From assembly GCA_020852755.1 (NCBI GenBank), contig JADZAF010000129.1, positions 1-64,000 on the forward strand: DNA of 64,000 bases. The letters run 5' to 3'. This document shows positions 42,819 through 51,761 of the stretch, one piece after another. A program made the position numbers and the translations under genes. This stretch comes from Bryobacterales bacterium (GTDB lineage: Bacteria > Acidobacteriota > Terriglobia > Bryobacterales > Bryobacteraceae). A model generated the notes under the pieces. The model had not been told where the DNA came from, made no database searches, and worked only from the letters and a program-made list of their open reading frames with translations. Positions within the stretch are counted from its first letter, which is position 1, and each line of letters begins with the position of its first letter.

Positions 42819-43490
42819 TCAGAACACCCGGCGCTTGAGCCTGTCCACGGTGAACCGGGCGGTGTCGGCCACCGCCATCACCGTCATGACACCGGCCTGG
42901 ACCGGATCCGACACGACCAGGTCGGCCGCGTCGGGCACGCTCCCCGCCATGTTCAAACTCACCACCAGAAGCCCGGTCTGGCGCACTTCCCGCACCGCCT
43001 GCTCGATCTGCCCGCCCATCAACGATCCGGCCAGCACCAGGGCCTTCACTCGGGGCAGGCGCGCCACCGCCCGGACCGCATCCGCCAGGGCCTGCTCCCC
43101 CACCAGCGGGATGGTGTCCACCGAGATGTGCTCGCCGCGGATATTGTGCCGGTCGGCTTCGGAAACCGCCCCGATGGCCACCTGGCCCACCTGGGCGCCG
43201 CCGCCCATGATGATGATGCGCTTTCCGTAGATCTTCTCCAGGCTCTTGACCACCTCGACGCTATGAACGATGGGCAGCGCCTGCAAATCGGTCGCCAGAG
43301 CCTGGGCCTCTTGCGTATCCCGGTTCTGGAATTCGACCTCGAAATAGATCCGGGACTCCGGCGCCCGGTTTTCGAGGATCTCCACGGAAGTAATGTCCCC
43401 GTTGTGCTGGGCGATGACCCCCGTAAGCCGGTGCAGCACGCCCAGCGCCGCATCCGCCCGGATCAGCAGCCCGAAACTCTCCTTAGCCAC
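42819..43490 (-). CDS. ACT-domain protein (DUF5612-like)
   Basis: 223 residues. Residues about 5-75 form an ACT domain (GVLHRLTGVIAQHNGDITSVEI, then YFEVEFQNRDTQEA, ALPIVHSVEVV), a ligand-sensing fold. The rest is an alpha/beta segment (IIIMGGGAQVGQVAIGAVSEADRHNIRG, ALVLAGSLMGGQIEQAVREVRQTG, DLVVSDPVQAGVMTVMAVADTA) typical of the DUF5612 group. Its role is unknown; the segment may bind a nucleotide. GTG 43490 is preferred over GTG 43508 because of GGGGAGGG just before it. Upstream of etfBA on the same strand, perhaps co-transcribed. Confidence 0.7.
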   Translation of the reverse strand: MAKESFGLLIRADAALGVLHRLTGVIAQHNGDITSVEILENRAPESRIYFEVEFQNRDTQEAQALATDLQALPIVHSVEVVKSLEKIYGKRIIIMGGGAQVGQVAIGAVSEADRHNIRGEHISVDTIPLVGEQALADAVRAVARLPRVKALVLAGSLMGGQIEQAVREVRQTGLLVVSLNMAGSVPDAADLVVSDPVQAGVMTVMAVADTARFTVDRLKRRVF

Positions 43491-43582
43491 GCGATCCCTC
43501 CCCGGCACCGGGCAAACCCAACCTTAAATTGTCGTCCAGCCCACCTTCCGGCCCCGCCCAACCCCTTTTTGTCACCATTCGA

Positions 43583-43612
43583 TTGCCAAATGCATCCATT
43601 TATTGGTACACT
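43583..43612 (+). promoter_or_regulatory. Candidate promoter of the secreted protein gene
   Basis: TTGCCA (43583-43588) and TACACT (43607-43612) with an 18-base spacer, 27 bases before GTG 43640, in an AT-rich gap between divergent genes. Confidence 0.4.
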
Positions 43613-43639
43613 CCGATTTTCCCGCGAGTGAGAGAGCGC

Positions 43640-44365
43640 GTGCAAAAGTTCACTCTTCTGTGTATTGTAGCCAGCTTTGCGGTCTGGGTCCCGGCTGGCT
43701 TGCGTGCGGAACCTGCGCCCGATCCGGTGGTAGTCAGCTACGTCTCGGCGTCTCAGGGACAGCAGGAACGCCTTCTCGGCGCCTCGATGCAGGTGGATAT
43801 CCAGGCGGAATTGCCTAAGCTCCATCGTTTCGGGCGTTTGCGGGCACTGCGGCACGTCTCCCGCCTGGGCCGCCTGACCTACGAAGCGCTGGGCTTCGAG
43901 GGCGACAGGAGCATCAAGACCGACGTGATCGCCCGCTACCTCACCGCCGAGGTGCAGGCCAGCGAGAAGAAAGACCCCTCCATGGCCATCACGCCGGCCA
44001 ACTACAAGTTCCGCTACAAGGCCCGGCTGCAAAGCGACGCGCAGAACGTCTACATCTACCAGCTCACCCCTCGAAAAAAGCGCGTCGGCCTGTTCAAGGG
44101 CGAGCTTTGGATCGATGCAACTACATTTCTGCCGGTGCGTGAATCCGGCCGCTTCGTGAAATCCCCCTCCGTTTTCCTCAAGAAGATCGAATTTGTCCGC
44201 GAATACGAGAATATCAACGGAGTGGCGGTGCCCAAGCGGATTGAAACCCGCACCCATACCCGCCTGGTGGGACAGGCGCAAATCACCATCGAATTCGGCA
44301 ATTACGCCTGGGAAGACGCGGCGGAAAGCGTACCCATGGCGGCTCTCTCCGGCGAAGCCTACTGA
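43640..44365 (+). CDS. Secreted protein of unknown function, outer-membrane-lipoprotein-sorting-like
   Basis: 241 residues. A signal peptide (FTLLCIVASFAVWVPAGLRA) is followed by a mature part rich in beta strands: MQVDIQAELPKLHRFG, NYKFRYKARLQSDAQNVYIYQLTPRKK-like strands, LFKGELWIDATTFLPVRESG, and FVREYENINGVAVPKRIETRTHTR. The phrase about a substrate 'converted' strand followed by GELWID...LPVRESG resembles LolA/outer-membrane-lipoprotein-sorting proteins, but no motif proves it. GTG 43640 was chosen for its position before the signal peptide. It stands directly upstream of the hopanoid genes on the same strand. Confidence 0.65.
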   Translation: MQKFTLLCIVASFAVWVPAGLRAEPAPDPVVVSYVSASQGQQERLLGASMQVDIQAELPKLHRFGRLRALRHVSRLGRLTYEALGFEGDRSIKTDVIARYLTAEVQASEKKDPSMAITPANYKFRYKARLQSDAQNVYIYQLTPRKKRVGLFKGELWIDATTFLPVRESGRFVKSPSVFLKKIEFVREYENINGVAVPKRIETRTHTRLVGQAQITIEFGNYAWEDAAESVPMAALSGEAY

Positions 44366-44447
44366 AGCCCTCCGTTCAGCCTTTCCACTGCCCGTTTCAA
44401 CCTGAAGCGCTTGTCTTTTTGCGTGCAAGAGCCGTACTCTCAAGATA

Positions 44448-45908
44448 GTGCGGACTCTATTTCTGAATCCTCCTTCGTTTGAGAGGTTTGACGGCGGGGC
44501 CAGTTCGCGCTGGCCGGCCTCCCGGGAGATCGAATCCTACTGGTACCCGGTGTGGCTGTGCTATCCCGCGGGCATGCTTCCCGACAGCAAGGTAGTGGAC
44601 GCTCCCCCGCACGGCATCTCCATCGAACAGACGGTGGCGATGTCCCGCGATTTCGAACTGCTGGTCCTGTTCACCTCCACACCCGGCTTCCAGGTGGATG
44701 TCCGCATGGCCGAGATGATGAAGGACGCCAACCCCAAGCTCAAGGTGGCCTTCGTCGGACCGCCCGTCACCATCGAGCCGGAGCCCACGCTGCGCGCTTC
44801 CAGCGCCATCGATTTCGTGGTGCGGCGCGAGTTCGACTACCAGATCGTGGAGTACGCCAACGGCAAGCCCCTGGCCGAGCTGGGCGGCGTCAGCTACCGG
44901 AAGAACGGATCGGTGGTCAACAACCCCGACGCCCCGCCCATTGAGAACCTGGACGCCCTGCCCTGGGTAACCCGGGTCTACCAGCGCGACCTCGATATCA
45001 CCCGCTACAACGTCCCGTTTCTGCTGAACCCGTTCGTGGCTTTCTATACCTCGCGCGGCTGCCCGGCGCTGTGCACCTTCTGCCTCTGGCCGCAGACCCA
45101 CTCCGGGCACCGCTGGCGCCTGCGCTCCTCCGACGACGTCGCCAACGAGGTGCGCTTCGCCAGGGAAGCCTTCCCCCACGTGAAGGAGTTCTTCTTCGAC
45201 GACGACACCTTCAACTACCAGAAGGCCCGCACCATCGAGCTGTGCCGCAAGCTGAAGCCGCTGGGCGCCACCTGGTCCTGCACCTCGCGCGTCACCACCG
45301 ACTACGACACCCTCAAAGCCATGAAGGAAGCCGGCTGCCGCCTGCTCATCGTGGGCTACGAGTCGGGCGACCCGCAGATCCTGAAGAACATCAAGAAGGG
45401 CGCCACGATCGACATGGCCGCCCGCTTCACGGCCAACTGCAAGAAGCTGGGCATCCTGGTGCACGGCGACTTCATCGTCGGCCTGCCCGGCGAGACCCGC
45501 GAGAGCATCCGGCGCACCATCGACTTCGCCAAGCGCCTGGACACCGAGACCATCCAGGTCTCGATCGCCCACCCTTACCCGGGCACCGAGTTCTACGAAT
45601 ACGCGCGCAGGAACAACCTGATCACCATCGATTCGATGACCGACGAGAAGGGACACCAGTTGCCCAACGTGGTGTATCCGGGCCTGGACCGGGCCGAACT
45701 GGTCGACTGGGTGGAGCGCTTCTACGGAGAGTACTATTTCCGGCCGCGCGTCATCTGGCGGGTGGTGCGGCGCGCCGTCTTCGATTCCTCCGAGCGCAAG
45801 CGCCTCGCCAAGGAGGCCCGCGAATACCTGGCCCTGCGTTCCAAGCGCAAGAAATTCGTCGCCGAGCACAAGCGCAACCAGCCCGCCGCAGCCAACGCCG
45901 GAGACTGA
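44448..45908 (+). CDS. hpnJ: Hopanoid biosynthesis radical SAM protein HpnJ
   Basis: 486 residues. N-terminus TLFLNPPSFERFDGGASSR with an early B12-binding-like region (about 1-165), then the radical SAM cluster motif SRGCPALCTFCLWPQ with Cys at about 205, 209 and 212, and barrel motifs FFFDDDTFN, LLIVGYESGDPQIL and HGDFIVGLPGETRES. These are characteristic of HpnJ, which makes the cyclitol ether headgroup of bacteriohopanetetrol by ring contraction of the glucosamine adduct. GTG 44448 is the family start; no strong ribosome binding site. The stop overlaps the next start (TGATG). hpnK, the deacetylase, is absent nearby. Confidence 0.9.
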   Translation: MRTLFLNPPSFERFDGGASSRWPASREIESYWYPVWLCYPAGMLPDSKVVDAPPHGISIEQTVAMSRDFELLVLFTSTPGFQVDVRMAEMMKDANPKLKVAFVGPPVTIEPEPTLRASSAIDFVVRREFDYQIVEYANGKPLAELGGVSYRKNGSVVNNPDAPPIENLDALPWVTRVYQRDLDITRYNVPFLLNPFVAFYTSRGCPALCTFCLWPQTHSGHRWRLRSSDDVANEVRFAREAFPHVKEFFFDDDTFNYQKARTIELCRKLKPLGATWSCTSRVTTDYDTLKAMKEAGCRLLIVGYESGDPQILKNIKKGATIDMAARFTANCKKLGILVHGDFIVGLPGETRESIRRTIDFAKRLDTETIQVSIAHPYPGTEFYEYARRNNLITIDSMTDEKGHQLPNVVYPGLDRAELVDWVERFYGEYYFRPRVIWRVVRRAVFDSSERKRLAKEAREYLALRSKRKKFVAEHKRNQPAAANAGD

Positions 45909-46339
45909 TGAGAACACTGCCCGCCGCTTCCGCGCGGCTGTTGCTCAAGACCCGCCTTTTCGCCCTGCTGGTCATCCTGACCAACGTGTCCGGCAATTTC
46001 TTCCTGAGCTGGGGGCTGCGCCGCATCGGCCGGCTGGTTACCCTTTCGCCGGCGGCCTATATACAGGCCCTGTTCGACCCCTGGGTGGCGCTGGGCGTCT
46101 CGCTGCTGATCGTCTGGCTGCTCTCCCAGATGGCCCTGCTCAGCTGGGCCGACCTCAGCTACGTGCTGCCCGTGACCTCGGCCGGCTACGTCCTCACCGC
46201 CCTGGCCGGGCGCCTGTTCCTGAACGAGCAGATCTCCCCGGCACGCTGGCTGGGCATCCTGTTCATCATGGCCGGCGTCATCCTGGCCGGCGCCACCCAT
46301 CCCGATACCGCGCCCGGCGCGGGGAGGACCGGCCGGTGA
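45908..46339 (+). CDS. Half-size DMT/SMR-like membrane protein (pair member 1)
   Basis: 143 residues with four spans (LFALLVILTNVSGNFFLSWGL, ALGVSLLIVWLLSQMALLS, YVLPVTSAGYVLTALAGRLFL, WLGILFIMAGVILAG). This four-span half-transporter plan, with LNEQISPARWLGI near the end, resembles EamA/ArnE-ArnF units that work as heterodimers. It overlaps hpnJ at its start and the second half-size gene at its end (GTGA), so three genes are translationally linked. A role in flipping hopanoid lipids across the membrane is inferred from context only. Confidence 0.8.
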   Translation: MRTLPAASARLLLKTRLFALLVILTNVSGNFFLSWGLRRIGRLVTLSPAAYIQALFDPWVALGVSLLIVWLLSQMALLSWADLSYVLPVTSAGYVLTALAGRLFLNEQISPARWLGILFIMAGVILAGATHPDTAPGAGRTGR

Positions 46340-46698
46340 GGTGGCTGCTCGTGGCGGTCATCGTGCTGGCCACCACCGGCGGGCAGGTCCTGCAGGCCGC
46401 CGGCATGCGGCGCCATGGTGAAGTTCACGTCACCCGTCCGGGCGCGCTGCGCAAGATGCTGGCCTGGATCGTCCGCAACGAATTCATCATCGCCTCGGTG
46501 GCCTGCATGGCGGTTTCGTTCTTCGCTTTCATGTCGCTGCTTTCCTTCGCCGAACTGAGCTTCGCCGTCCCCGCTACCGCCGCCAGCCTGGTGCTCCAGA
46601 CCGTACTGGCCAAGTACGCGCTCAAGGAACGGGTGAGCTGGAAACGCTGGACGGGCGCGCTGCTGGTGGCCTGCGGCGTGGTGATGCTGGCGCTGTGA
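46336..46698 (+). CDS. Half-size DMT/SMR-like membrane protein (pair member 2)
   Basis: 120 residues, four spans (LLVAVIVLATTGGQVLQAAG, EFIIASVACMAVSFFAFMSLL, LSFAVPATAASLVLQTVLAKY, WTGALLVACGVVMLAL). KERVSWKRWTGALLV is the same C-terminal motif as in the first half. ArnE and ArnF, which translocate undecaprenyl-phosphate-aminoarabinose, have this size and pairing. GTG 46336 overlaps the stop of pair member 1, and its stop overlaps the hpnI start (GTGA). Confidence 0.8.
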   Translation: MRWLLVAVIVLATTGGQVLQAAGMRRHGEVHVTRPGALRKMLAWIVRNEFIIASVACMAVSFFAFMSLLSFAELSFAVPATAASLVLQTVLAKYALKERVSWKRWTGALLVACGVVMLAL

Positions 46699-47813
46699 CC
46701 TGGCTGCTCGCCCTCCCCGCCGTCGCGGCTTCCTGCTACTACCTGCTGGCGCTGGCCGCCGTTCTGCGCTCTCGCAAGCCGGCCGCGTGCGTTCCAGCCA
46801 AAGCCACCCCGCCCGTGTCGATCCTCAAGCCGCTGCGCGGCCGCGACCCCGGCCTCTACGATGCTCTTCGCTCGCACGCGGCCCAGGATTATCCGGAGTT
46901 TGAGATCCTGTTCGGAGTCAGCGACCCCTCGGATGCCGCGCTCGAGGATGTGCGCCGCCTGATCCGGGAATTCCCCCGCGTCCCCATGCGCGTTGTGGCC
47001 GCCGGGCGCGAGGCCCCCAACGGCAAGGTGGGCGTCCTCATCCATCTCGCCCGCGAGGCGCGCCATCCCCTGCTCCTGGTGAACGACAGCGACATCACCG
47101 TCCCTGCGGATTACCTGCGCTCCGTCATCCCCCACCTGGAAGATCCCGCGGCGGGGATGGTCACGTGCCTCTACCGCGCCCGCGCCGCCGCCTGGCCCGG
47201 CCGTTTCGAAGCCTTGGGCATCAGCACCGATTTCGCCCCCAGCGTCCTGGTCTCCCGCCTCATCGGCAAGGTCGATTTCGGACTGGGGGCCACCCTGGCT
47301 TTCCGCAACGTGCAACTGCAAGCCATCGGCGGCTTCGAAGCCCTGGCCGAGCACATCGCCGACGATTACGAGCTCGGCCGGCGCATCGCCCGCCTGGGCT
47401 ATCGCGTGGTCCTCTCCCCCACCGTGGTGGAAACCCGCCTGCCGGGCGCCACCTGGGGCGAGATCTGGCGCCACCAGGTGCGCTGGGCCCGCACCATCCG
47501 GCGCGCGCACGCCGGCTACGCGGGACTGGTCATCACCAACGCCACTTTCTGGTCGCTCGCCGCCCTGGCCGCCGGAGCCTGGCCCCTCGCCCTGGCCGCC
47601 TTCGCCCTCCGGATGGCCGTGGGACTGGCCGCCGGACTGGTCATCCTCTCCGACCGCGAGGTCCTCCGCCTTGCGCCCCTGATTCCCCTGCGCGACCTCT
47701 GGGCTCTGGCCGTATGGGCCGCCGGCCTGTTCGGACGCACGGTCGAATGGCGCGGCGAGATCATGCGGCTCACGCCCGACGGCCGCATCCTCCCTCTCCA
47801 CCCGCCGATATAA
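46695..47813 (+). CDS. hpnI: Hopanoid biosynthesis glycosyltransferase HpnI
   Basis: 372 residues. An N-terminal span (LLALPAVAASCYYLLALAAVL), a GT2/GT21 catalytic domain (VSILKPLRGRDPGLYDAL, EILFGVSDPSDAAL, LLLVNDSDITVPADYL with the DxD, GLGATLAFRNVQLQAIGGFEAL, ADDYELGRRIARLGY, RLPGATWGEIWRHQVRWARTIR with QxxRW-like ending) and three or four C-terminal spans. This is the ceramide-glucosyltransferase-like plan of HpnI, which adds N-acetylglucosamine to bacteriohopanetetrol. Overlaps the upstream half-transporter gene. Clustered with hpnJ on the same strand. Confidence 0.9.
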   Translation: MTWLLALPAVAASCYYLLALAAVLRSRKPAACVPAKATPPVSILKPLRGRDPGLYDALRSHAAQDYPEFEILFGVSDPSDAALEDVRRLIREFPRVPMRVVAAGREAPNGKVGVLIHLAREARHPLLLVNDSDITVPADYLRSVIPHLEDPAAGMVTCLYRARAAAWPGRFEALGISTDFAPSVLVSRLIGKVDFGLGATLAFRNVQLQAIGGFEALAEHIADDYELGRRIARLGYRVVLSPTVVETRLPGATWGEIWRHQVRWARTIRRAHAGYAGLVITNATFWSLAALAAGAWPLALAAFALRMAVGLAAGLVILSDREVLRLAPLIPLRDLWALAVWAAGLFGRTVEWRGEIMRLTPDGRILPLHPPI

Positions 47814-47814
47814 T
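47809..47814 (+). promoter_or_regulatory. Consensus -10 element (TATAAT) overlapping the hpnI stop, before thrC
   Basis: TATAAT at 47809-47814 shares bases with the hpnI stop codon and lies nine bases before ATG 47824. It suggests thrC has its own promoter with a very short leader. Confidence 0.5.
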
Positions 47815-47823
47815 CAAAGATTC

Positions 47824-49134
47824 ATGCCCGCCCAACTGGTTTGTTTTGAGCGGAACTGCCGCGCGCGGTTCCCCATCGCCGAAGTCATCTACAACTGCCC
47901 CCGCTGCGGCGGCCTCCTGGAAGTGGCCCCCGATCCCCCCAACGCATCGCCCCAGGATCTGAAAACCCTCTGGCGCAGCCGGCGCGCCGGCAACCAGCCC
48001 CTGGACCAGAGCGGCGTCTGGCGCTATCGGGAAATGATCCCGTTCCTGGAGAACCACGATTCGGTGGTCACCCTGCGCGAGGGCAACACCCCGGTCCTCG
48101 ACGCCCCACGCGCCGCAGCCTATGCCGGCCTGGACCGCCTGGCCTTCAAGCACCAGGGCTTCAACCCCACCGGGTCGTTCAAGGACAACGGGATGACCTG
48201 CGGCGCCTCCCAGGCCATCCGCCTGGGCATGAAGCGCGTGGCCTGCGTCTCCACCGGCAACACCTCCGCCTCCATGGCCGCCTACGCCAGCGCGGGCGGC
48301 CTCGAGCCCGTGATCTTCATCCCCCACGGCAACATCGCCTATGGAAAGCTGGCCCAGGCGCTCGAATACGGCGCCCGCACCTTTCAGGTCAAGGCCAATT
48401 TCGACCAGATCCTGGCCCTGGTCCGGACCCTGGCCGAGCGGCTGGGCATCTACCTGCTGAACTCCATCAACCCGTTCCGCATCGAGGGACAGAAGACCAT
48501 CATGGTGGAGTTGATGGACCAGCGCGACTGGCGGCCCCCGGACTGGATCGTGCTTCCCGGAGGCAACCTCGGCAACATCTCGGCGTTCGGCAAGGCGCTG
48601 CGCGAGATGCGCGATTTCCACCTGATCCCGAACCTGCCCCGCCTGGCAGTCATCCAGGCCGAAGGCTCCGCCCCCTTTTACGAGCTGTTCCACAGCCGCG
48701 ACCGGTCCGCCCTCCGCCCTGTCGAGCGTCCCGAAACCCTGGCCACCGCCATACGCATCGGCGACCCTGTCTCCTGGCCCAAGGCGCTCCACGAGGTCGA
48801 CTGTTCGGCCGGCACGGTGGAGAAGGTAAGCGAGCAGGAGATCGCCGACGCCAAAGCGGTCATCGGCCGCTGCGGTATCGGCTGCGAACCGGCCTCCGCC
48901 GCCACCCTGGCGGGCCTGCGGAAGCTCGTGGCGGCCGGCACGGTGAGCCGCGGCGCCGACGTGGTCGCGGTTCTCACCGGCAATCTCCTGAAGGACCCGG
49001 ATTACATCTACCGCTACCACACCGGCCAACTGGAAGCGCCCGGCGGCGTGGCCATCCAATCCTCGTTCGGCAACAGCCCGGTCGTCACCGAGAACGATCC
49101 CGACCGGATCGCGGCCATGCTCGAAGACTACTGA
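47824..49134 (+). CDS. thrC: Threonine synthase
   Basis: 436 residues. A short N-terminal zinc-ribbon-like part (CFERNCRARF, YNCPRCGGLLEV) precedes the PLP-dependent fold: LREGNTPVL, then HQGFNPTGSFKDNGM with the PLP Lys, VACVSTGNTSASMAAYA, ILPGGNLGNISAFGKA-like GGNLGN phosphate loop, and GIGCEPASAATLAGL. It converts O-phosphohomoserine to threonine. Length and motifs fit the type with an N-terminal ribbon. Its last seven bases overlap the convergent zinc-ribbon membrane gene. Confidence 0.93.
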   Translation: MPAQLVCFERNCRARFPIAEVIYNCPRCGGLLEVAPDPPNASPQDLKTLWRSRRAGNQPLDQSGVWRYREMIPFLENHDSVVTLREGNTPVLDAPRAAAYAGLDRLAFKHQGFNPTGSFKDNGMTCGASQAIRLGMKRVACVSTGNTSASMAAYASAGGLEPVIFIPHGNIAYGKLAQALEYGARTFQVKANFDQILALVRTLAERLGIYLLNSINPFRIEGQKTIMVELMDQRDWRPPDWIVLPGGNLGNISAFGKALREMRDFHLIPNLPRLAVIQAEGSAPFYELFHSRDRSALRPVERPETLATAIRIGDPVSWPKALHEVDCSAGTVEKVSEQEIADAKAVIGRCGIGCEPASAATLAGLRKLVAAGTVSRGADVVAVLTGNLLKDPDYIYRYHTGQLEAPGGVAIQSSFGNSPVVTENDPDRIAAMLEDY

Positions 49135-49958
49135 CCCTTGTAGTTCACCACCACCTGCGTGCCGCCCTCCTCCTGGCTGACGGCCACGGTGGCTTCGCGC
49201 TTCTCCCCACTGTCTTTCGCCACCAGGATGGCGGTGCTCTTGCCGCCCGCCTGCATGGTGTTCTTCTGGACCTCGAAACCGGCGCCCTTCAGGGCCTTCT
49301 CATAGAAGGCGGCGACCTGCTCCACGGGATCGCCGGTCTTGAAGTGATAAGCGCCCGCCTCACCCTCCTGGCCCTGGGACTCGAAGGCGCCCTCCGGCCG
49401 GGATCCGGGATACTCCGGCACCCAGTCGGGCGCGTTCACCTCCCCGCCGCCCCCGATCCGCATGGTGCCTTCCCGCGTCTTCACCTCCACCGACCCCGAC
49501 TTGCCTTCCCCCCCGATCTCCACCTTCTCGCCGCCTTCTCCGGTAAACACCATCCTGCCCTTCTGGATGTCGCGGAAATCCAGGGTGATGACTTTGCCGG
49601 TTTTCTTCTCGCGAACGGTGATGGTGCCCTTGTCTTCGTTCGATTCGAGCACCTCGACCTCCGGGTTCATCTGCGCGATCAGCTTGGCCGCGGCGAAGGC
49701 CGGGTTGCCCCCCGCCTGCTCCACTTTCCGGGCGACAAAGAAGCCGCCCACGGTCAGAATCACCGCGCCGATAACGACCAGGCCGAGGCACCCGGCCAGC
49801 ACCCAGACCACCGGGCTGGTCTTCTTCTTCGCAGCCGGCGGCTGGGACGGCGCCGCTGCAGCCGGCGTCCCGCTCCCTTCCGGCAGCTCGGCCGGCGAGC
49901 CGCACTTGGTGCAAAACCGGCCTTCCATGGCAGAACCGCAATTCGTGCAAAAGGACAT
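49128..49958 (-). CDS. Zinc-ribbon single-span membrane protein of unknown function
   Basis: 276 residues. MSFCTNCGSAMEGRFCTKCG is a double zinc ribbon, followed by an Ala/Pro linker, one span (VVWVLAGCLGLVVIGAVILTV) and a periplasmic domain with two features: an acidic, glycine-rich beta section (EVEVLESNEDKGTITVREKK) and a C-terminal domain of about 70 residues containing YHFKTGDPVEQVAAFYEKAL. ATG 49958 is followed at once by the ribbon. The architecture resembles YvbJ/TcaA-type zinc-ribbon sensors, but no catalytic motif is seen. Convergent with thrC, with a 7-base overlap of ends. Confidence 0.75.
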   Translation of the reverse strand: MSFCTNCGSAMEGRFCTKCGSPAELPEGSGTPAAAAPSQPPAAKKKTSPVVWVLAGCLGLVVIGAVILTVGGFFVARKVEQAGGNPAFAAAKLIAQMNPEVEVLESNEDKGTITVREKKTGKVITLDFRDIQKGRMVFTGEGGEKVEIGGEGKSGSVEVKTREGTMRIGGGGEVNAPDWVPEYPGSRPEGAFESQGQEGEAGAYHFKTGDPVEQVAAFYEKALKGAGFEVQKNTMQAGGKSTAILVAKDSGEKREATVAVSQEEGGTQVVVNYKGQ

Positions 49959-50018
49959 AAGGACTCCGAATGGCTAGAATTGCAGAATCCCGCCCGGAAG
50001 AAAAGGGGACAGAGGGAT

Positions 50019-51761
50019 TTATTTCCTGAAATCCAGCACCCGGCGCAGGCCGCCGTGCCGCATCGTCAGCACCTGCGAGTCCACCGCCGATTCCAGAAAC
50101 GGCCCGCCGAACAGGGGCCACTTGCCGTAGTCCAGCGCGACGCCGTTCACCTTCGGAACCTGCCCGTATCTGAACTCGATCCGGCTGCCGCGCAGCGACC
50201 GGAAATCCGCCCATGGCAGCGGCTCCAGCCCGATTTCGAGAGGCAGCGCCTTCACGGCCTCCGCGAAAGCGGCCAGGTCCCGGAACTCGGATGCCGCGGC
50301 CGCCTGCACCACTACCCCGTTATTCCGGTACGGGCTGAACAGCCGCTTTCCGCCCCCTGCAATCGGCTTCCACACGTACGGCTGGAACGGACGGCAGGCG
50401 ATCAACGCGTCCCCGCCCCGCATGAAGATCCACCCCGACGCGTCCTCCCGGATCTCCGCCAGGTCCTTCGAGAAAAACCCGTTGATGTGCGGAAAGCGGG
50501 CCTCTTCCGGAACTCCGTACAACGCAATCACCGTATCCTGGTCCTGCACGATCTTCTCGTATGGAGACCCGCCCGAGAACTTGTCCGGCGAATCGTAGAA
50601 GCGCTTGGAGCGCACCACGTCCGTCAGGCCGAAATCCGGGCTGAACACGAAATAGGTCTGCAGCTCACGCAGCGACGAGTGCGGATTCAAAGTGAAGAAC
50701 GTGTTCTGCACGCCGCGTCCTTCGGGAACCGACCAGGTCACGTCCCAGGAGTGCTGCTGGATGGGCTGCAGCACGCCGCCCTGGTCGGAACTCACCGCGT
50801 ACTCGCGCCGCACGTATGTCGTCTTGTACACCGGCCCGTGCAATTCATCGTGAAACCGCCAGCGGTTGCGCGTGCGCTTCCGTTCATAGTGCGTGTAGGG
50901 CCGCGAGCGGTCGGTGGCGATCAGCCGCAGGATCTCCGGCGGCGGCTCGGAATGCGCCAGCAGGTAATACAGCAGGTAACCGCTGGGCGGGTCCGACGAG
51001 GGACGGCCCAGCCCGAACCACGCCCAGCCGAAATCGTTCGCCACGTTCGCCGATTTCTCCAGCAGCTGCCTGTCGTACACGCGCGACTGCGCCCCGACGA
51101 ACGTTCCGTCCAGGTTCTCCGCGGCGTAATCGGCCATCAGGTACTCGATCATCATCGAGGCCCGTCGTTTCAGTCCCGGATCGCTCGACCAGGCCGACAG
51201 GTACGCCATGGGGATCAGAAACATGCTGGCGTAGTGCGGCGAATCGTACTCGCCCTGCCCGCGCCGCGTGGTCAAACGGATCCACGACTCGATCCACCGG
51301 CGCGCCTCCTCGCGGTTCTCCGCCGACGGCTTCCCCGTGTACCAGGTCTCCGGGCCGTCGTTGGGATACAGCTCCGTCATCAGGTACAGCATGGTGTAGT
51401 ACAGCAGCCAGTGGTTCTCCGTGTCCCCGCGGTAGGGGAAGTACGTGCGCCAGGCCTCCCGCAGCGCCTTCCTCGCCCCCGGCGTCAACTGTCCCCGGTC
51501 CAGGTGCGCGATTGCCGTTACGGGAAACATCCAGAACATATCGCCGGACGGCCCGGCCGCCAGCAACTGCTCCAGGCGCTCCGAACACCAGGCGGCATCC
51601 TCGCGCAGCCACAACCGGGCGGCGATCGTGCCATACCCGGGCTCGCCCCGCCTGGGGTGCGCGTGGGCTTCGATCACCGACCGCACGCGCTGCTCGAAGC
51701 CCGGCTGCTCCGCCGCCCCCGCCGCCGCCGCGGCGGCCAGGAAAGCGATCGCGCACCTCAT
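50019..51761 (-). CDS. Secreted protein of unknown function, alpha-helical, operon partner of an Asp-box propeller
   Basis: 580 residues. Signal peptide MRCAIAFLAAAAAAGAAEQP. The region to about 300 is helical with aromatic-rich stretches (WRTYFPYRGDTENHWLLYYTMLYL-type, NDFGWAWFGLGR) reminiscent of alpha/alpha-toroid polysaccharide-acting proteins; the rest has beta strands and HDELHGPVYKTTYVRREYAVSSDQGG. No catalytic motif is recognised with certainty. Its start overlaps the stop of the Asp-box gene (ATGA), and both follow the Oar-like receptor, so a role in outer-membrane uptake or breakdown of a glycan is plausible. Function is not assigned. Confidence 0.7.
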   Translation of the reverse strand: MRCAIAFLAAAAAAGAAEQPGFEQRVRSVIEAHAHPRRGEPGYGTIAARLWLREDAAWCSERLEQLLAAGPSGDMFWMFPVTAIAHLDRGQLTPGARKALREAWRTYFPYRGDTENHWLLYYTMLYLMTELYPNDGPETWYTGKPSAENREEARRWIESWIRLTTRRGQGEYDSPHYASMFLIPMAYLSAWSSDPGLKRRASMMIEYLMADYAAENLDGTFVGAQSRVYDRQLLEKSANVANDFGWAWFGLGRPSSDPPSGYLLYYLLAHSEPPPEILRLIATDRSRPYTHYERKRTRNRWRFHDELHGPVYKTTYVRREYAVSSDQGGVLQPIQQHSWDVTWSVPEGRGVQNTFFTLNPHSSLRELQTYFVFSPDFGLTDVVRSKRFYDSPDKFSGGSPYEKIVQDQDTVIALYGVPEEARFPHINGFFSKDLAEIREDASGWIFMRGGDALIACRPFQPYVWKPIAGGGKRLFSPYRNNGVVVQAAAASEFRDLAAFAEAVKALPLEIGLEPLPWADFRSLRGSRIEFRYGQVPKVNGVALDYGKWPLFGGPFLESAVDSQVLTMRHGGLRRVLDFRK

